From Aeromicrobium sp. Root472D3 (GTDB lineage: Bacteria; Actinomycetota; Actinomycetes; Propionibacteriales; Nocardioidaceae), in the NCBI RefSeq assembly GCF_001426485.1, contig NZ_LMET01000003.1, positions 80,913-144,912 on the forward strand: a stretch of 64,000 nucleotides of DNA, written 5' to 3'. The notes under the pieces were generated by a model. The model was not told the origin of the DNA. It was given only the letters and a program-made list of their open reading frames with translations, and searched no databases. Position numbers and translations under genes: made by a program. Numbering within the stretch: position 1 is the stretch's first letter; each line of letters starts with the position of its first letter. Below, in pieces: positions 45,734-53,969 of the stretch.

Positions 45734-47249
45734 GCCGGCGTCCCGCGGCATCGCCTGGGCCGGCGCGGTCAACCTCGTGGGCGGCGCGACCGGGTCGGTC
45801 GTGGGGCTCGTGCTGGCGGCCGTCGTGGGACGGCAGCTCGGCACCGACGGCGCCGGCACGTACTTCGTGGTCGTGGCCGCCTTCATGATCGTCTCGCAGG
45901 TCGCCGAGCTCGGCGCCGACACGGGTCTGGTGCGGTTCGTCGCGGCGGCGCGGGCGACCGGTCGCCCGCGGGACGTCCCCCACCTGCTCGTGGTGGCGGT
46001 GCGCCCGGTGCTGGCGGCCGGCGCGGTCGTCGTGGCTGCCACGTGGGTCTGGACGATCGCGACGCCCGACGGCCTCGTCGACGCGCCGGGGCCGCTGCTC
46101 GTCGGGGCCGCGGCGTCGGCGGTGCTGGCCTCGCTGACGGCGGTGATGCTGGCCGTCACGCGCGGCCTGGGCGACGTCCTGTCGTACCCGCTGCTGCAGA
46201 GCGTGCTGCTGCCGGTGCTGAGGCTCCTCGCCGTCGTCGCGGTCGTGACGGTCGGGGGAGGGGTGCTCGCGGTGCTGACGGCCTGGATCGCGCCGGTCGC
46301 CGTCGTGCTGGTGCTCGCGACGACGGCCGCCCTGACCCTGATGGTGCGGCGCTGCGGCAGCCTGCGACCCGACCCCCGGGCCCCCCTCGACCACGTCCCG
46401 TCGACGGGCGACGCTCGCTCCGGCCTGGCCCGACGGTTCTGGTCGTTCAGCGCCACGCGGGGCGTCGCCGCGGCGGTCGAGATCCTGCTCGAGTGGGTCG
46501 ACGTGATCCTCGTGGGGCTCCTGACCTCGGCGGAGGCGGCCGGTGTGTACGCCGTCGTGACGCGCTGCGCCCGCGCCGGCGAGGTCGTGCAGCAGGCGGC
46601 CCGCGTGGCCGTCGGACCCCAGGTCAGCGCGGCACTGGCGCGCGGCGACCGGCACGAGGCGCGCGAGGTCTACGGGCTCGTGACAGCAGCGATGATCTGG
46701 ATGTCCTGGCCGTTCTTCATCGTCCTCGCGGTGTTCCCGGACGCCGTCCTGGCAATCTTCGGACGTGGCTTCGAGGCGGGGGCGACGTCCCTGACGGTCC
46801 TGGCCGTCGCGATGGGGCTGGCGACCGCCGCCGGGACGGTGCAGACGATCCTGCTGATGGGCGGGCGCAGCTCGTGGCAGCTGGCCGACAAGTCGGCCGC
46901 GCTCGCGGTCAACGTCGCGCTCAACCTGCTGCTGGTCCCGGCGTGGGGCATCGAGGGCGCCGCCGTGGCCTGGGCCGTGACGATCCTGCTCGACACCGCG
47001 CTCGTGGTCTACCAGGTGCAGCACCTGATGGGGCTGCGGCCCGCCGGCCGGCACCTGTGGGTCGCGGCGACCTCGAGCATCGCGGTCGTCGGCACGACGG
47101 CGGTCGCGGCCCGTGTCGTGCTCGGCTCCTCGACGGGCGTCATGGCGGGTGCCGCGGCCACGGCCGCGGTGCTGCACCTGGCGGCGGGGTGGGTGCTGAG
47201 GGACCGGCTGGGGCTGGTCGACCTCGTGCGGCACCGCTCGCGCGCCTGA
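45726..47249 (+). CDS. Polysaccharide flippase (Wzx/MATE-like MOP superfamily)
   Basis: A 507-residue membrane protein with about fourteen hydrophobic segments. It belongs to the polysaccharide transporter group that flips lipid-linked repeat units. The N-terminus GIAWAGAVNLVGGATGSVVG and the later EILLEWVDVILVGLLTSAEA segment are typical. The GTG at 45726 overlaps the polymerase gene, so translation is coupled. A strong terminator lies 4 bp after the stop, ending the operon that begins with the fibrinogen-domain gene. Confidence 0.9.
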   Translation: MTEPASRGIAWAGAVNLVGGATGSVVGLVLAAVVGRQLGTDGAGTYFVVVAAFMIVSQVAELGADTGLVRFVAAARATGRPRDVPHLLVVAVRPVLAAGAVVVAATWVWTIATPDGLVDAPGPLLVGAAASAVLASLTAVMLAVTRGLGDVLSYPLLQSVLLPVLRLLAVVAVVTVGGGVLAVLTAWIAPVAVVLVLATTAALTLMVRRCGSLRPDPRAPLDHVPSTGDARSGLARRFWSFSATRGVAAAVEILLEWVDVILVGLLTSAEAAGVYAVVTRCARAGEVVQQAARVAVGPQVSAALARGDRHEAREVYGLVTAAMIWMSWPFFIVLAVFPDAVLAIFGRGFEAGATSLTVLAVAMGLATAAGTVQTILLMGGRSSWQLADKSAALAVNVALNLLLVPAWGIEGAAVAWAVTILLDTALVVYQVQHLMGLRPAGRHLWVAATSSIAVVGTTAVAARVVLGSSTGVMAGAAATAAVLHLAAGWVLRDRLGLVDLVRHRSRA

Positions 47250-47252
47250 CGC

Positions 47253-47285
47253 GGACGAGCCGGGCCCGTGGGGCCCGGCTCGTCC
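47253..47285. terminator. Terminator between flippase and Wzz genes
   Basis: GGACGAGCCGGGCCC (47253-47267), loop GTG and its perfect complement (47271-47285) form a 15-bp stem between convergent genes; it probably works both ways. Confidence 0.9.
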
Positions 47286-47314
47286 GTGCGGTCAGGCCCT
47301 GTGGGCCGCCCGGG

Positions 47315-48607
47315 TCAGCGATTGATCGTCATCAGCTCGGGACGGGGCGGGAACAGCGCGGTGAGCGCGATGTCGACGTTCTTCGACCGCAGCAGGCCCG
47401 CGAGCCGGCGCAGGGCCGCCGAGTCGTCGGTCGTCGAGCGGGCCAGCAGCACCGAGTCGGAGCGGGTCGCGAGCGCGACCTTGTTGGCGTCCGACGTCAG
47501 GTGGGTCGTGTCGATGATGATGATCTCGCCGGCCCACGAGACGCGCTTCTTGTCGGTGGGCCAGCCGCGGCTGATCTTGCCCTCGTTGATCGCGCCCGCG
47601 TCGACGAACCGGGCCGAGCGGCCACGGCGCGAGAGCGCGTCGACGAGCTCCTGCCCGGGCGTGATCGAGCGGCCGTGCTGATCCTCGGCGTCGACCATGA
47701 TCAGGAAGGGGTCCTCGATGCCGATGTCGGTGGGGATCTTGAGCATGAACGCCGCGATGTCCCACGTGTCGGCACGGTTGGTGTCCTTCGTGCCGTCGAG
47801 CACGATCTGGTCGCCGATCGCCTGCAGTCCGTCGACGCCGCCGATCTCGGAGTTCTCCTCCTTCTTGGTCAGCGCGAGCGGGATGCCGGCGAGCAGGCCG
47901 AGGAACAGGCCCGCGAGCCCCAGGGGCAGCGCGCCCGGTGTCGAGGGCTGGCGCGGCACCTCGGGGCTGCCGACGACCTGTCCCGGCGTCGTGTCGATGC
48001 TGCCCAGCGTCGCGAGCCGCGTGCCGAGCGCGTCGGCCTGCAGCTGGAGCGTGCGCTGCGCGATGGCACCGCCGAACTCTGGCGCCACCGAGGTCGCCTG
48101 GACGTCGGCGATCTGCTGCTGCGTCGCGGACGTCAGGCGGGTGATCTCGGCCTGGGCGTCGGCCTGGCGCTCGGCGAGATAGGCGTCGGCGACGGCCTCG
48201 GCGCCGTCGGCCGCCTCCTCGGGCGAGCCACCGGAGAAGCGGATGTCGAGGATCAGCGAGTCCTCCGGCGACTCGACGTGCGTCGCCTCGCGGACGTCCT
48301 TGGCCGACAGCGAGTAGTCGTCGGCGAGGGTCTTGGCGGCCGCCGCGGCGACCTTCGCGGAGGTCGCGGTGCTGACCTCGGTCGGCATGCTGACCGAGCG
48401 GGCCGCGTCGGCCGACGCGCCCAGCGGATCGGCGTTCATGGGGTTGACCGACACCGAGGCGGTGGCCTCGTAGCGCGACGGGAGCGCGAACGAGACGAGG
48501 ACGCCGAGGATCAGTCCGACGACAGCCGCGACGGCGACGACCGGCCAGTGCCGCTTGAGCGACCCTGCCAGGTCGGTGAGCTGCACGGGCTGAGGAGAAG
48601 TGACCAT
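47315..48607 (-). CDS. Wzz-type chain-length determinant with degenerate BY-kinase-like domain
   Basis: The 430-residue protein has a Wzz domain bounded by membrane segments at about residues 23-42 and 225-245. The ALPSRYEATASVSV segment follows the first, and the usual coiled region (residues 130-190) lies between. The cytoplasmic C-terminal domain resembles BY-kinases in its EIIIIDTTHLTSDA strand (Walker A'/B-like) but lacks a P-loop with GKT/S and lacks the tyrosine-rich tail, so it is probably not a kinase. The gene faces away from the ECF sigma gene. A co-polymerase role for the Wzy pathway is inferred. Confidence 0.87.
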   Translation of the reverse strand: MVTSPQPVQLTDLAGSLKRHWPVVAVAAVVGLILGVLVSFALPSRYEATASVSVNPMNADPLGASADAARSVSMPTEVSTATSAKVAAAAAKTLADDYSLSAKDVREATHVESPEDSLILDIRFSGGSPEEAADGAEAVADAYLAERQADAQAEITRLTSATQQQIADVQATSVAPEFGGAIAQRTLQLQADALGTRLATLGSIDTTPGQVVGSPEVPRQPSTPGALPLGLAGLFLGLLAGIPLALTKKEENSEIGGVDGLQAIGDQIVLDGTKDTNRADTWDIAAFMLKIPTDIGIEDPFLIMVDAEDQHGRSITPGQELVDALSRRGRSARFVDAGAINEGKISRGWPTDKKRVSWAGEIIIIDTTHLTSDANKVALATRSDSVLLARSTTDDSAALRRLAGLLRSKNVDIALTALFPPRPELMTINR

Positions 48608-49001
48608 CTGAGGCGTCCTTGGATCTCACAAGGCCCCGGTGTGAGGACCTGTACCAGGGATGAGCGGGGCCGTGGTCCGGTATGACGGTCGTGGGGCGGT
48701 TTTTCTCCCAGAGGCGTAAATCACAGTTGCACGTCCCGGCCGCCGCGCTCGTCGGGACCGACGAGAAAAATCAAGCCGAGACGGTGCGATCGCACCGCAT
48801 CTAGTCCTTCGTGACCATGCGCCGAGCTGCCCCAGCATGGCCAATGATTTATTCTTCTCTCGGATTGCAGTGAAAAACGGGACCTTCTATCTCTGGTGCC
48901 TCTAGTTCTTGCGTGCCATGCTGTCATCGCCGTCAACCACGGTGACACACGATCCAGACCCTCTACAGAGGGCGCGGAGCACCACGATCCAGGGGACTTT
49001 C
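48608..49001. promoter_or_regulatory. Divergent intergenic region between wzz-like and ECF sigma genes
   Basis: This 394-bp gap is AT-richer than the rest of the window. It holds a perfect 16-bp palindrome CGGTGCGATCGCACCG at 48782-48797 and a CTCGTCGG/CCGACGAG hairpin at 48748-48765. Several A/T tracts occur near 48700, 48765, 48845 and 48872. A weak AGGGG ribosome site (48991-48995) precedes the sigma ATG. No protein-coding frame of good codon bias was seen. It probably carries both promoters and an operator. Confidence 0.55.
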
Positions 49002-50339
49002 ATGCAGGACGTTGACACCGTCGACGTGTCTGGGGCAGGGATTCAGCTCGTCGAGCTCGACGACGGAGCGCTTCTCGCCATGGCACGCTCAGGCCACCGG
49101 GAGGCGTACGCGACCCTCTTCTCCCGCTACGGCTACGCCGCCCACCGCCTGGCTCGGCACCTGGGCCAGAAGGAGGACTCCGACGACGTCGTGTCGGAGG
49201 CCTTCGCCCAGGTGCTCGACCTGCTGGGCCGGGGCAAGGGGCCCGACACCGCGTTCCGCGCCTACCTGTTCACGACGGTGCGCCACGAGTGCGCCCGCCG
49301 GGCCAAGGCCCGCCGTCGGGTCGTCCCGACCGACGACCTCCGCCAGATCGACGCGCCGGTCGCGTTCGGCAACGGCGAGCTCGACGGCTTCGAGCGCTCC
49401 GCGATCAGGGCCGCCTACGAGTCGCTGCCCGTCCGGTGGCGCACCGTGCTGTGGCACCTCGACGTCGAGGGTCGCAAGCCCCACGAGCTCGGACCGCTGC
49501 TCGAGCTGTCACCCAACAGCGTCTCGGCCCTGGTGTACCGCGCCCGGGCCGGTCTGCGCGAGGCGTACCTGCAGCAGCACGTCAAGGCGGAGCAGCCCGA
49601 CGACAGCACCGCGTGCGGCGAGCTGCGCGGCAAGCTCTCGGCCTTCGTGCGGCGCACGGCGTCGGCCCGCGACCAGGAGCGTGTCCACGCGCACCTCGAG
49701 TCGTGCGGTGCGTGCATGGCGATCTACCTCGACCTGCAGGAGGTCAATCGCGACGTCGGCACCATCGGCGTGCCCGTGGCGACCGTGGGCGTCGTCGGCG
49801 TCGCGATCGCCTCGCTGGGAGCGCACGCGACGGTGCTGCTGAAGGCGGTGGTCGCGGTGCTGGTGCCGCCCGCCGCCGCGGCGGCGATCGCGTCGGTGGC
49901 GATCGTCGGCGTCCCGGGGTCGCCGGCGCCCGCCGCGGCTCCCCGGGCGATCGCGCCGGCCGTCGCCGTCCCCGACGACGTCCGGACGGCGGCGCCCGAC
50001 GTGCCCGTCGGGCCGGCCTCGTCGACCGCGCCGGTCGCGCCGACGACGTCCACGACGTCCCCCCTGCGGTCCGCTCCGGTCGCGTCCGCGTCACCCGCCC
50101 CGGCCCCGGCCCCGGCCCCCGCCCCGGCCCCGGATGCCGCCGCGTCGCCGAGCCGCGTCCGGGCACCGGCCGCCGTGCCGGTCCCGGCGTCGCCCGCGCC
50201 GGCTCCGACCGTGCGTCTCGAGGTCCCGACCGGCACGTCGGTCGACGTCGGCCCCGGCCGGCTGGCGGCCTCGATCGGCCGGGTCGGGCTGGCGGTCGAC
50301 GTCGTGCCCGACGTCCTCGCGCCGCTGACCGGGCGGTAG
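49002..50339 (+). CDS. ECF sigma factor fused to zinc-finger anti-sigma-like domain, membrane segment and Pro/Ala-rich tail
   Basis: The 445-residue protein begins with a full ECF sigma factor: region 2 (AYATLFSRYGYAAHRLAR, residues about 31-48) and region 4 (SPNSVSALVYRARAGLREAY near residues 168-187). A zinc-finger-like HLESCGAC (H-x3-C-x2-C) follows near residue 228, as in ZAS anti-sigma factors. Then come one or two hydrophobic segments (about 248-305), an Ala/Pro-rich low-complexity region (305-400) and a short tail. Such single-chain sigma/anti-sigma proteins are known in actinobacterial ECF groups. The ATG at 49002 follows AGGGG. It is divergent from the wzz-like gene, so envelope control of glycan genes is inferred. 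Confidence 0.87.
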   Translation: MQDVDTVDVSGAGIQLVELDDGALLAMARSGHREAYATLFSRYGYAAHRLARHLGQKEDSDDVVSEAFAQVLDLLGRGKGPDTAFRAYLFTTVRHECARRAKARRRVVPTDDLRQIDAPVAFGNGELDGFERSAIRAAYESLPVRWRTVLWHLDVEGRKPHELGPLLELSPNSVSALVYRARAGLREAYLQQHVKAEQPDDSTACGELRGKLSAFVRRTASARDQERVHAHLESCGACMAIYLDLQEVNRDVGTIGVPVATVGVVGVAIASLGAHATVLLKAVVAVLVPPAAAAAIASVAIVGVPGSPAPAAAPRAIAPAVAVPDDVRTAAPDVPVGPASSTAPVAPTTSTTSPLRSAPVASASPAPAPAPAPAPAPDAAASPSRVRAPAAVPVPASPAPAPTVRLEVPTGTSVDVGPGRLAASIGRVGLAVDVVPDVLAPLTGR

Positions 50340-50441
50340 CGGCCGAGACGCCGCTCACGGCGACGATCTGGCGGGGTCCCGTCACGAACGGGTCGTAGCG
50401 CTCTCTTGGAGGGGGAGACCGAGCGAAGGACGAGGACCCCC

Positions 50442-50885
50442 GTGACCACTGTGCGACCGCGGTTCGACGTCGGCTACTCCAGCGGAGTGTTCGACATGTT
50501 CCACGTCGGCCACCTCAACCTGCTGCGGCGCGCCCGCAACCGCTGCCACCACCTCGTCGTCGGCGTCGCCAGCGACGAGTACGTCGACCGCCTGAAGGGC
50601 CGCCCCTCGGTCGTCCCGTGCGACGAGCGCATCGACATCATCTCGGCGCTCGGCATCGTCGACGAGGTCATCATCGACCGGTCCGAGGACAAGCTCGCGG
50701 CATGGCAGCAGCGTCCGTTCGACGCGATCTTCAAGGGCAGCGACTGGCAGGGCACCCCCAAGGGCTACCGGCTCGAGCGCGCGATGGCGAGCGTCGGCGT
50801 CGACGTCGTCTACTTCCCGTACACCCGCCACACGTCCAGCTCGATGCTGCGCAGCTTCCTGGCCGAGGACGGAGCCGGGGAGTGA
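50442..50885 (+). CDS. Cytidylyltransferase family protein (glycerol-3-phosphate cytidylyltransferase-like)
   Basis: A 147-residue nucleotidyltransferase with the HxGH motif (FHVGHLNLL near residues 21-29) and the later YTRHTSSS segment matching the ISTT/ISSS-type motif of TagD-like enzymes. TagD makes CDP-glycerol from CTP and glycerol-3-phosphate. SGVFDMFHVGH and the KGSDWQGTP substrate-binding text support the CTP:phospho-alcohol group over PPAT. The GTG at 50442 follows AGGACGAGGA. It starts the cluster cytidylyltransferase - GT2 - phosphoglycosyl transferase. It may supply the CDP-alcohol used by the CDP-alcohol phosphotransferase encoded 6 kb upstream. Confidence 0.85.
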   Translation: MTTVRPRFDVGYSSGVFDMFHVGHLNLLRRARNRCHHLVVGVASDEYVDRLKGRPSVVPCDERIDIISALGIVDEVIIDRSEDKLAAWQQRPFDAIFKGSDWQGTPKGYRLERAMASVGVDVVYFPYTRHTSSSMLRSFLAEDGAGE

Positions 50886-50887
50886 TC

Positions 50888-51829
50888 ATGTCCGAGGAGC
50901 GACGGCCGACGGTCACCGGGCTGCCGCCCGCCGTGACGGCGGTCGTGCCGACGCACCACCGGCCCGCGCGCATGCGCGAGGCGGTGCAGAGCATCGTCGA
51001 GCAGTCGTACCCCGGTGCCATCGAGATCATCGTGGTCTTCGACGCGTGCGACGTCGACCTGCCCGACCTCGACCTGCCCGCGAACCGCACCCTGCGAGGC
51101 CTCCCGAACGATCGCGCACGGGGCCTGGCCGGGGCGCGCAACACCGGCATCGTCGCCGCCCGGCACGACTTCGTGGCCTTCCTCGACGACGACGACCGGT
51201 GGCTGCCCGACAAGCTCTCGGCCCAGATGGTGCTGTTCGAGCAGCACCCCGGAGCCGGCCTCGTCGGCAGCGCGATGCAGGTCGACGACGGTCGCACGAT
51301 CCACGACCGGCCCGTGCCGCGCGCCGTCGTGACGCACGACGACCTCGTGCACGACCGCATCGCCGGGCTGCACGCGAGCAGCTTCGTCTTCCGGCGCGGG
51401 ACGCTCGAGAGCATCGGCATGATCGACGAGCGCATCCCCGGAGCGCACGGCGAGGACTACGACGCCCTGCTCATGGCCGCGCAGCTCGCGCCGATCCGCC
51501 TCGTGAACCGTCCGCTCGTGGCCGTGCGGTGGTCGGGCGAGTCGTACTTCTACGGGCAGTGGGCGCCGTACGCCGAGGGGCACGCGTACCTGCTCGACAA
51601 GCATCCCGCGCTCCGGTCGGACGACTACGCGTACTCGCGCATCAGCTCGCAGATCGGCTTCGCGCTCGCGGCCGACGGGCGCGGGCGTCGGGCCCGCACG
51701 TGGCTCCGCCGCTCGCTGCGGCTCCAGCCGCTGAACGTGCGGGCCTGGCTCGGCGTGCTGATCTCGTACCGCCTGCTGTCGGCCCGGTTCGTCGCGCGCG
51801 TCGCCAACCTCTTCGGCCGGGGCATCTGA
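50888..51829 (+). CDS. Glycosyltransferase family 2
   Basis: A 313-residue GT-A glycosyltransferase. VTAVVPTHHRPARMREAVQS starts the fold near residue 16, ARGLAGARNTGI lies near residue 77 and the metal-binding FLDDDDRWLPDKL lies near residues 98-110 (DDDD in place of DxD). GAHGEDYDALLMAAQ near residue 182 carries the usual ED acceptor residues. The ATG at 50888 is 3 bp after the previous stop; an in-frame GTG at 50882 overlaps that stop and is an alternative. Its TGA shares a base with the next ATG, so it belongs to the glycan operon. The sugar is unknown. Confidence 0.88.
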   Translation: MSEERRPTVTGLPPAVTAVVPTHHRPARMREAVQSIVEQSYPGAIEIIVVFDACDVDLPDLDLPANRTLRGLPNDRARGLAGARNTGIVAARHDFVAFLDDDDRWLPDKLSAQMVLFEQHPGAGLVGSAMQVDDGRTIHDRPVPRAVVTHDDLVHDRIAGLHASSFVFRRGTLESIGMIDERIPGAHGEDYDALLMAAQLAPIRLVNRPLVAVRWSGESYFYGQWAPYAEGHAYLLDKHPALRSDDYAYSRISSQIGFALAADGRGRRARTWLRRSLRLQPLNVRAWLGVLISYRLLSARFVARVANLFGRGI

Positions 51830-53253
51830 TGGCCGTCATGAACATCGGCCAGCCGCTGCGGGGGCTGCGCACCGAGCGGCAGTCGTCGGTCCCGCGACGC
51901 CGCTCGCTGCACCGGGTGGGCGGCGCGGTCGTCCGTCAGGGGGTCGTCGGGTACGCCGCGGCCCTGGCCGTGCCGTGGTACCTCTCGTCCGAGCGGTTCG
52001 GTCTGCCGCGCGAGTGGACGTCGGGCGTCGTGGCGCTCGTCGGGGTCTGGCTCCTCTACAGCTTCGCGGCGCTGCCGGCGTTCGAGCGGGCCCGCTCGTT
52101 CAAGCCGTCGGTCCGTCTCGTCGAGGTGCTGGGCGTCGCGACGTTCGGGCTCGTGATCGTCGGCGTCGACAACTCCCTCACGGCCCGTCAGGCGATGGTG
52201 TCGGTGCTGGCCGGTCCCGCGGTGCTGGGGGTGTCGGCGATCGCCCACCGTCAGGTGCTGCGGCGCACGCCGACGATCCTGGTGGGTCAGGTCGAGTCGG
52301 TGCGGCGCCTGCAGAAGCGCTGGGCGGGCCGCAAGGACGTCAACGTCGTCGCGACGTGCTCGTGGCGCTCGCCGCACGAGCTGGCGCCCGCGGGGGCGGT
52401 GGCCGACCACAGCTTCGATGAGGTCGTGCGCGAGGTGCTGTCGGCGGTCGCCGAGCGCCATGCCACCTCCGTCGTGATCGCGAGCGGCCGCGCGTTCACC
52501 AATCCCGCCCTGCGGCACCTGGCGTGGGCGCTCCAGCGTGCCGAGGTCGAGTGCCTCGTGGTCGCCGACATGAGCGACCACGTCGAGTACCTCAGCCCGC
52601 GGCGCGTCGGCGACCAGATCGCCCTGTCGCTGCGGGCCCCCAACGACCACCTGATGTCGCTGGTCGTCAAGTCGATGGTCGACCGGCTGACGGCGGCGGT
52701 CGCGCTGGTCGTGCTGTCGCCCGTGCTGCTGGTCGTCGCGGTCATGATCCGCCTCGGCTCTCGCGGGCCGGCGATCTTCCGCCAGGAGCGGTCGGGCCGC
52801 GACGGCCGTCCGTTCGTGATGTACAAGTTCCGCACGATGGTCGTCGACGCCGAGGCCCGCCTGGTCGACCTGCGCCGCCAGAACGAGGGGGCCGGGCCGC
52901 TGTTCAAGCTGCGCAACGACCCGCGCATCACCCCGCTCGGCCGCGTCCTGCGGCGCCTGTCGATCGACGAGCTGCCGCAGCTGTTCAACGTCGTCAAGGG
53001 CGACATGTCGCTGGTCGGCCCGCGTCCGGCGCTGCCCGCCGAGACGTCGCAGTACAGCGAGTGGGTCTGGCGGCGCCTGCACGTCCGGCCGGGCCTGACG
53101 GGGCTGTGGCAGGTCAGCGGACGGTCGGCGCTGTCGTGGGAGGACTCGATCCGCATGGACCTGCAGTACGTCAACAACTGGAACCTGCGCCTCGACCTCG
53201 CGATCCTGGCGCGCACCGTCCGGGCCGTCCTGTCCCGCGACGGTGCGCACTAG
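51829..53253 (+). CDS. Polyprenyl glycosylphosphotransferase (WbaP/CpsE-type)
   Basis: This initiating enzyme moves a sugar phosphate from a nucleotide sugar to undecaprenyl phosphate. The 474-residue protein has several N-terminal membrane segments, a CoA-binding-like middle part and the conserved catalytic domain after residue 290. FRQERSGRDGRPFVMYKFR, then LRRLSIDELPQLFNVVKGD (with the catalytic Asp-Glu dyad) and RPGLTGLWQVSGRSALSWED are visible. The ATG shares a base with the preceding stop. It is the last gene on this strand before the convergent RTX gene. It is the expected first step of the Wzx/Wzy pathway encoded around it. Confidence 0.94.
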   Translation: MAVMNIGQPLRGLRTERQSSVPRRRSLHRVGGAVVRQGVVGYAAALAVPWYLSSERFGLPREWTSGVVALVGVWLLYSFAALPAFERARSFKPSVRLVEVLGVATFGLVIVGVDNSLTARQAMVSVLAGPAVLGVSAIAHRQVLRRTPTILVGQVESVRRLQKRWAGRKDVNVVATCSWRSPHELAPAGAVADHSFDEVVREVLSAVAERHATSVVIASGRAFTNPALRHLAWALQRAEVECLVVADMSDHVEYLSPRRVGDQIALSLRAPNDHLMSLVVKSMVDRLTAAVALVVLSPVLLVVAVMIRLGSRGPAIFRQERSGRDGRPFVMYKFRTMVVDAEARLVDLRRQNEGAGPLFKLRNDPRITPLGRVLRRLSIDELPQLFNVVKGDMSLVGPRPALPAETSQYSEWVWRRLHVRPGLTGLWQVSGRSALSWEDSIRMDLQYVNNWNLRLDLAILARTVRAVLSRDGAH

Positions 53254-53263
53254 CCGCGGCGGA

Positions 53264-53788
53264 TCAGTCGTCGTCGTTGTCGCGGTCGGGCTCGCTGCCC
53301 TGGTACACCCGGTCGCGGCCCGGGCCGCCCGACAGGCGGTCGGTGCCGCGCTCGCCCTCGATGACGTCGCGCCCGCTGCCGCCGCGGATGCGGTCGGCGC
53401 CGGAGCCGCCGGCGAGGTCGTCGTTGCCGCCGCGTCCCCAGATGCGGTCGCGGCCCGACTCGCCGTCGACGTCGTCGTGGCCCGCGCCGGCGTCGATGCG
53501 GTCGGCGCCACGTCCGCCGTCGACCTCGTCGTCGCCCGAGCCGGCGCAGATCAGGTCGTCGCCCCCGTTGCCGTCGATCTCGTCGTCCCCGGCCAGCGCG
53601 ACGATGACGTCACGACCGGACGTGCCCTCGATCTCGTCGTCGCCCGTCGTGCCGACGATCGTCGCCGCGACGCCGCGGCACTCGGCGGCGGCTGCCTGGG
53701 CGGGGGACGCGAGCCCCATGACGGCGATCGTGCCGAGGCCGAGGCCGGCGAGGGTCAGGGCGGCGGTGGAACGGGTGCGGGTGCGCAT
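53264..53788 (-). CDS. Secreted RTX-type calcium-binding repeat protein
   Basis: A 174-residue exported protein with a Sec-type signal peptide (cleavage near AQA-AAA, about residue 33). About thirteen nonapeptide repeats of the form GGxGxDxUx follow, such as GGDDLICAG and GGSGRDVIEG. RTX repeats form a calcium-filled beta roll. There is no enzymatic domain and no type I secretion system nearby, so it is probably a small wall-associated calcium-binding protein. The ATG at 53788 starts the signal; an earlier ATG at 53827 is not needed. Its stop is 10 bp from the phosphoglycosyl transferase stop. Confidence 0.9.
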   Translation of the reverse strand: MRTRTRSTAALTLAGLGLGTIAVMGLASPAQAAAAECRGVAATIVGTTGDDEIEGTSGRDVIVALAGDDEIDGNGGDDLICAGSGDDEVDGGRGADRIDAGAGHDDVDGESGRDRIWGRGGNDDLAGGSGADRIRGGSGRDVIEGERGTDRLSGGPGRDRVYQGSEPDRDNDDD

Positions 53789-53896
53789 GGCGTGTCTCCA
53801 GTCGTGAGGTCGATGTGATGACCCCATGGCACCCCCGACGCATGAGGACCGGGTGAGCCGTCGATGAGAGCCTTCTCATGCGGGCGGGCCCGGGCT

Positions 53897-53911
53897 GTAA
53901 CTCGTTGTTAC
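53897..53911. promoter_or_regulatory. Candidate operator before acyl-CoA synthetase
   Basis: GTAAC-TCGTT-GTTAC is a perfect 5-bp-arm palindrome, 58 bp before the ATG. A TACCGT -10-like box follows near 53937-53942. TetR-family regulators of fatty-acid genes often use such sites; no regulator is adjacent. Confidence 0.4.
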
Positions 53912-53969
53912 CCTCGAGGCGACGTCTCGGCACCGCTACCGTCGAGCCACCTGATCGAACGGGAGTCCC

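Noticed and set aside
47315..48607. Calling the Wzz protein a functional BY-type tyrosine kinase
   Set aside because: There is no P-loop with GKT/S and no C-terminal tyrosine cluster.
48748..48765. CTCGTCGG/CCGACGAG hairpin followed by AAAAA as a terminator
   Set aside because: The A-run follows on the + strand and the T-run would precede on the - strand, so it fits a terminator in neither direction. It may be regulatory, and is noted within the intergenic entry.
50442..50885. Phosphopantetheine adenylyltransferase (CoaD)
   Set aside because: The SGVFDMFHVGH and KGSDWQGTP text and the genetic context fit CTP:phospho-alcohol enzymes, and typical CoaD motifs are absent.
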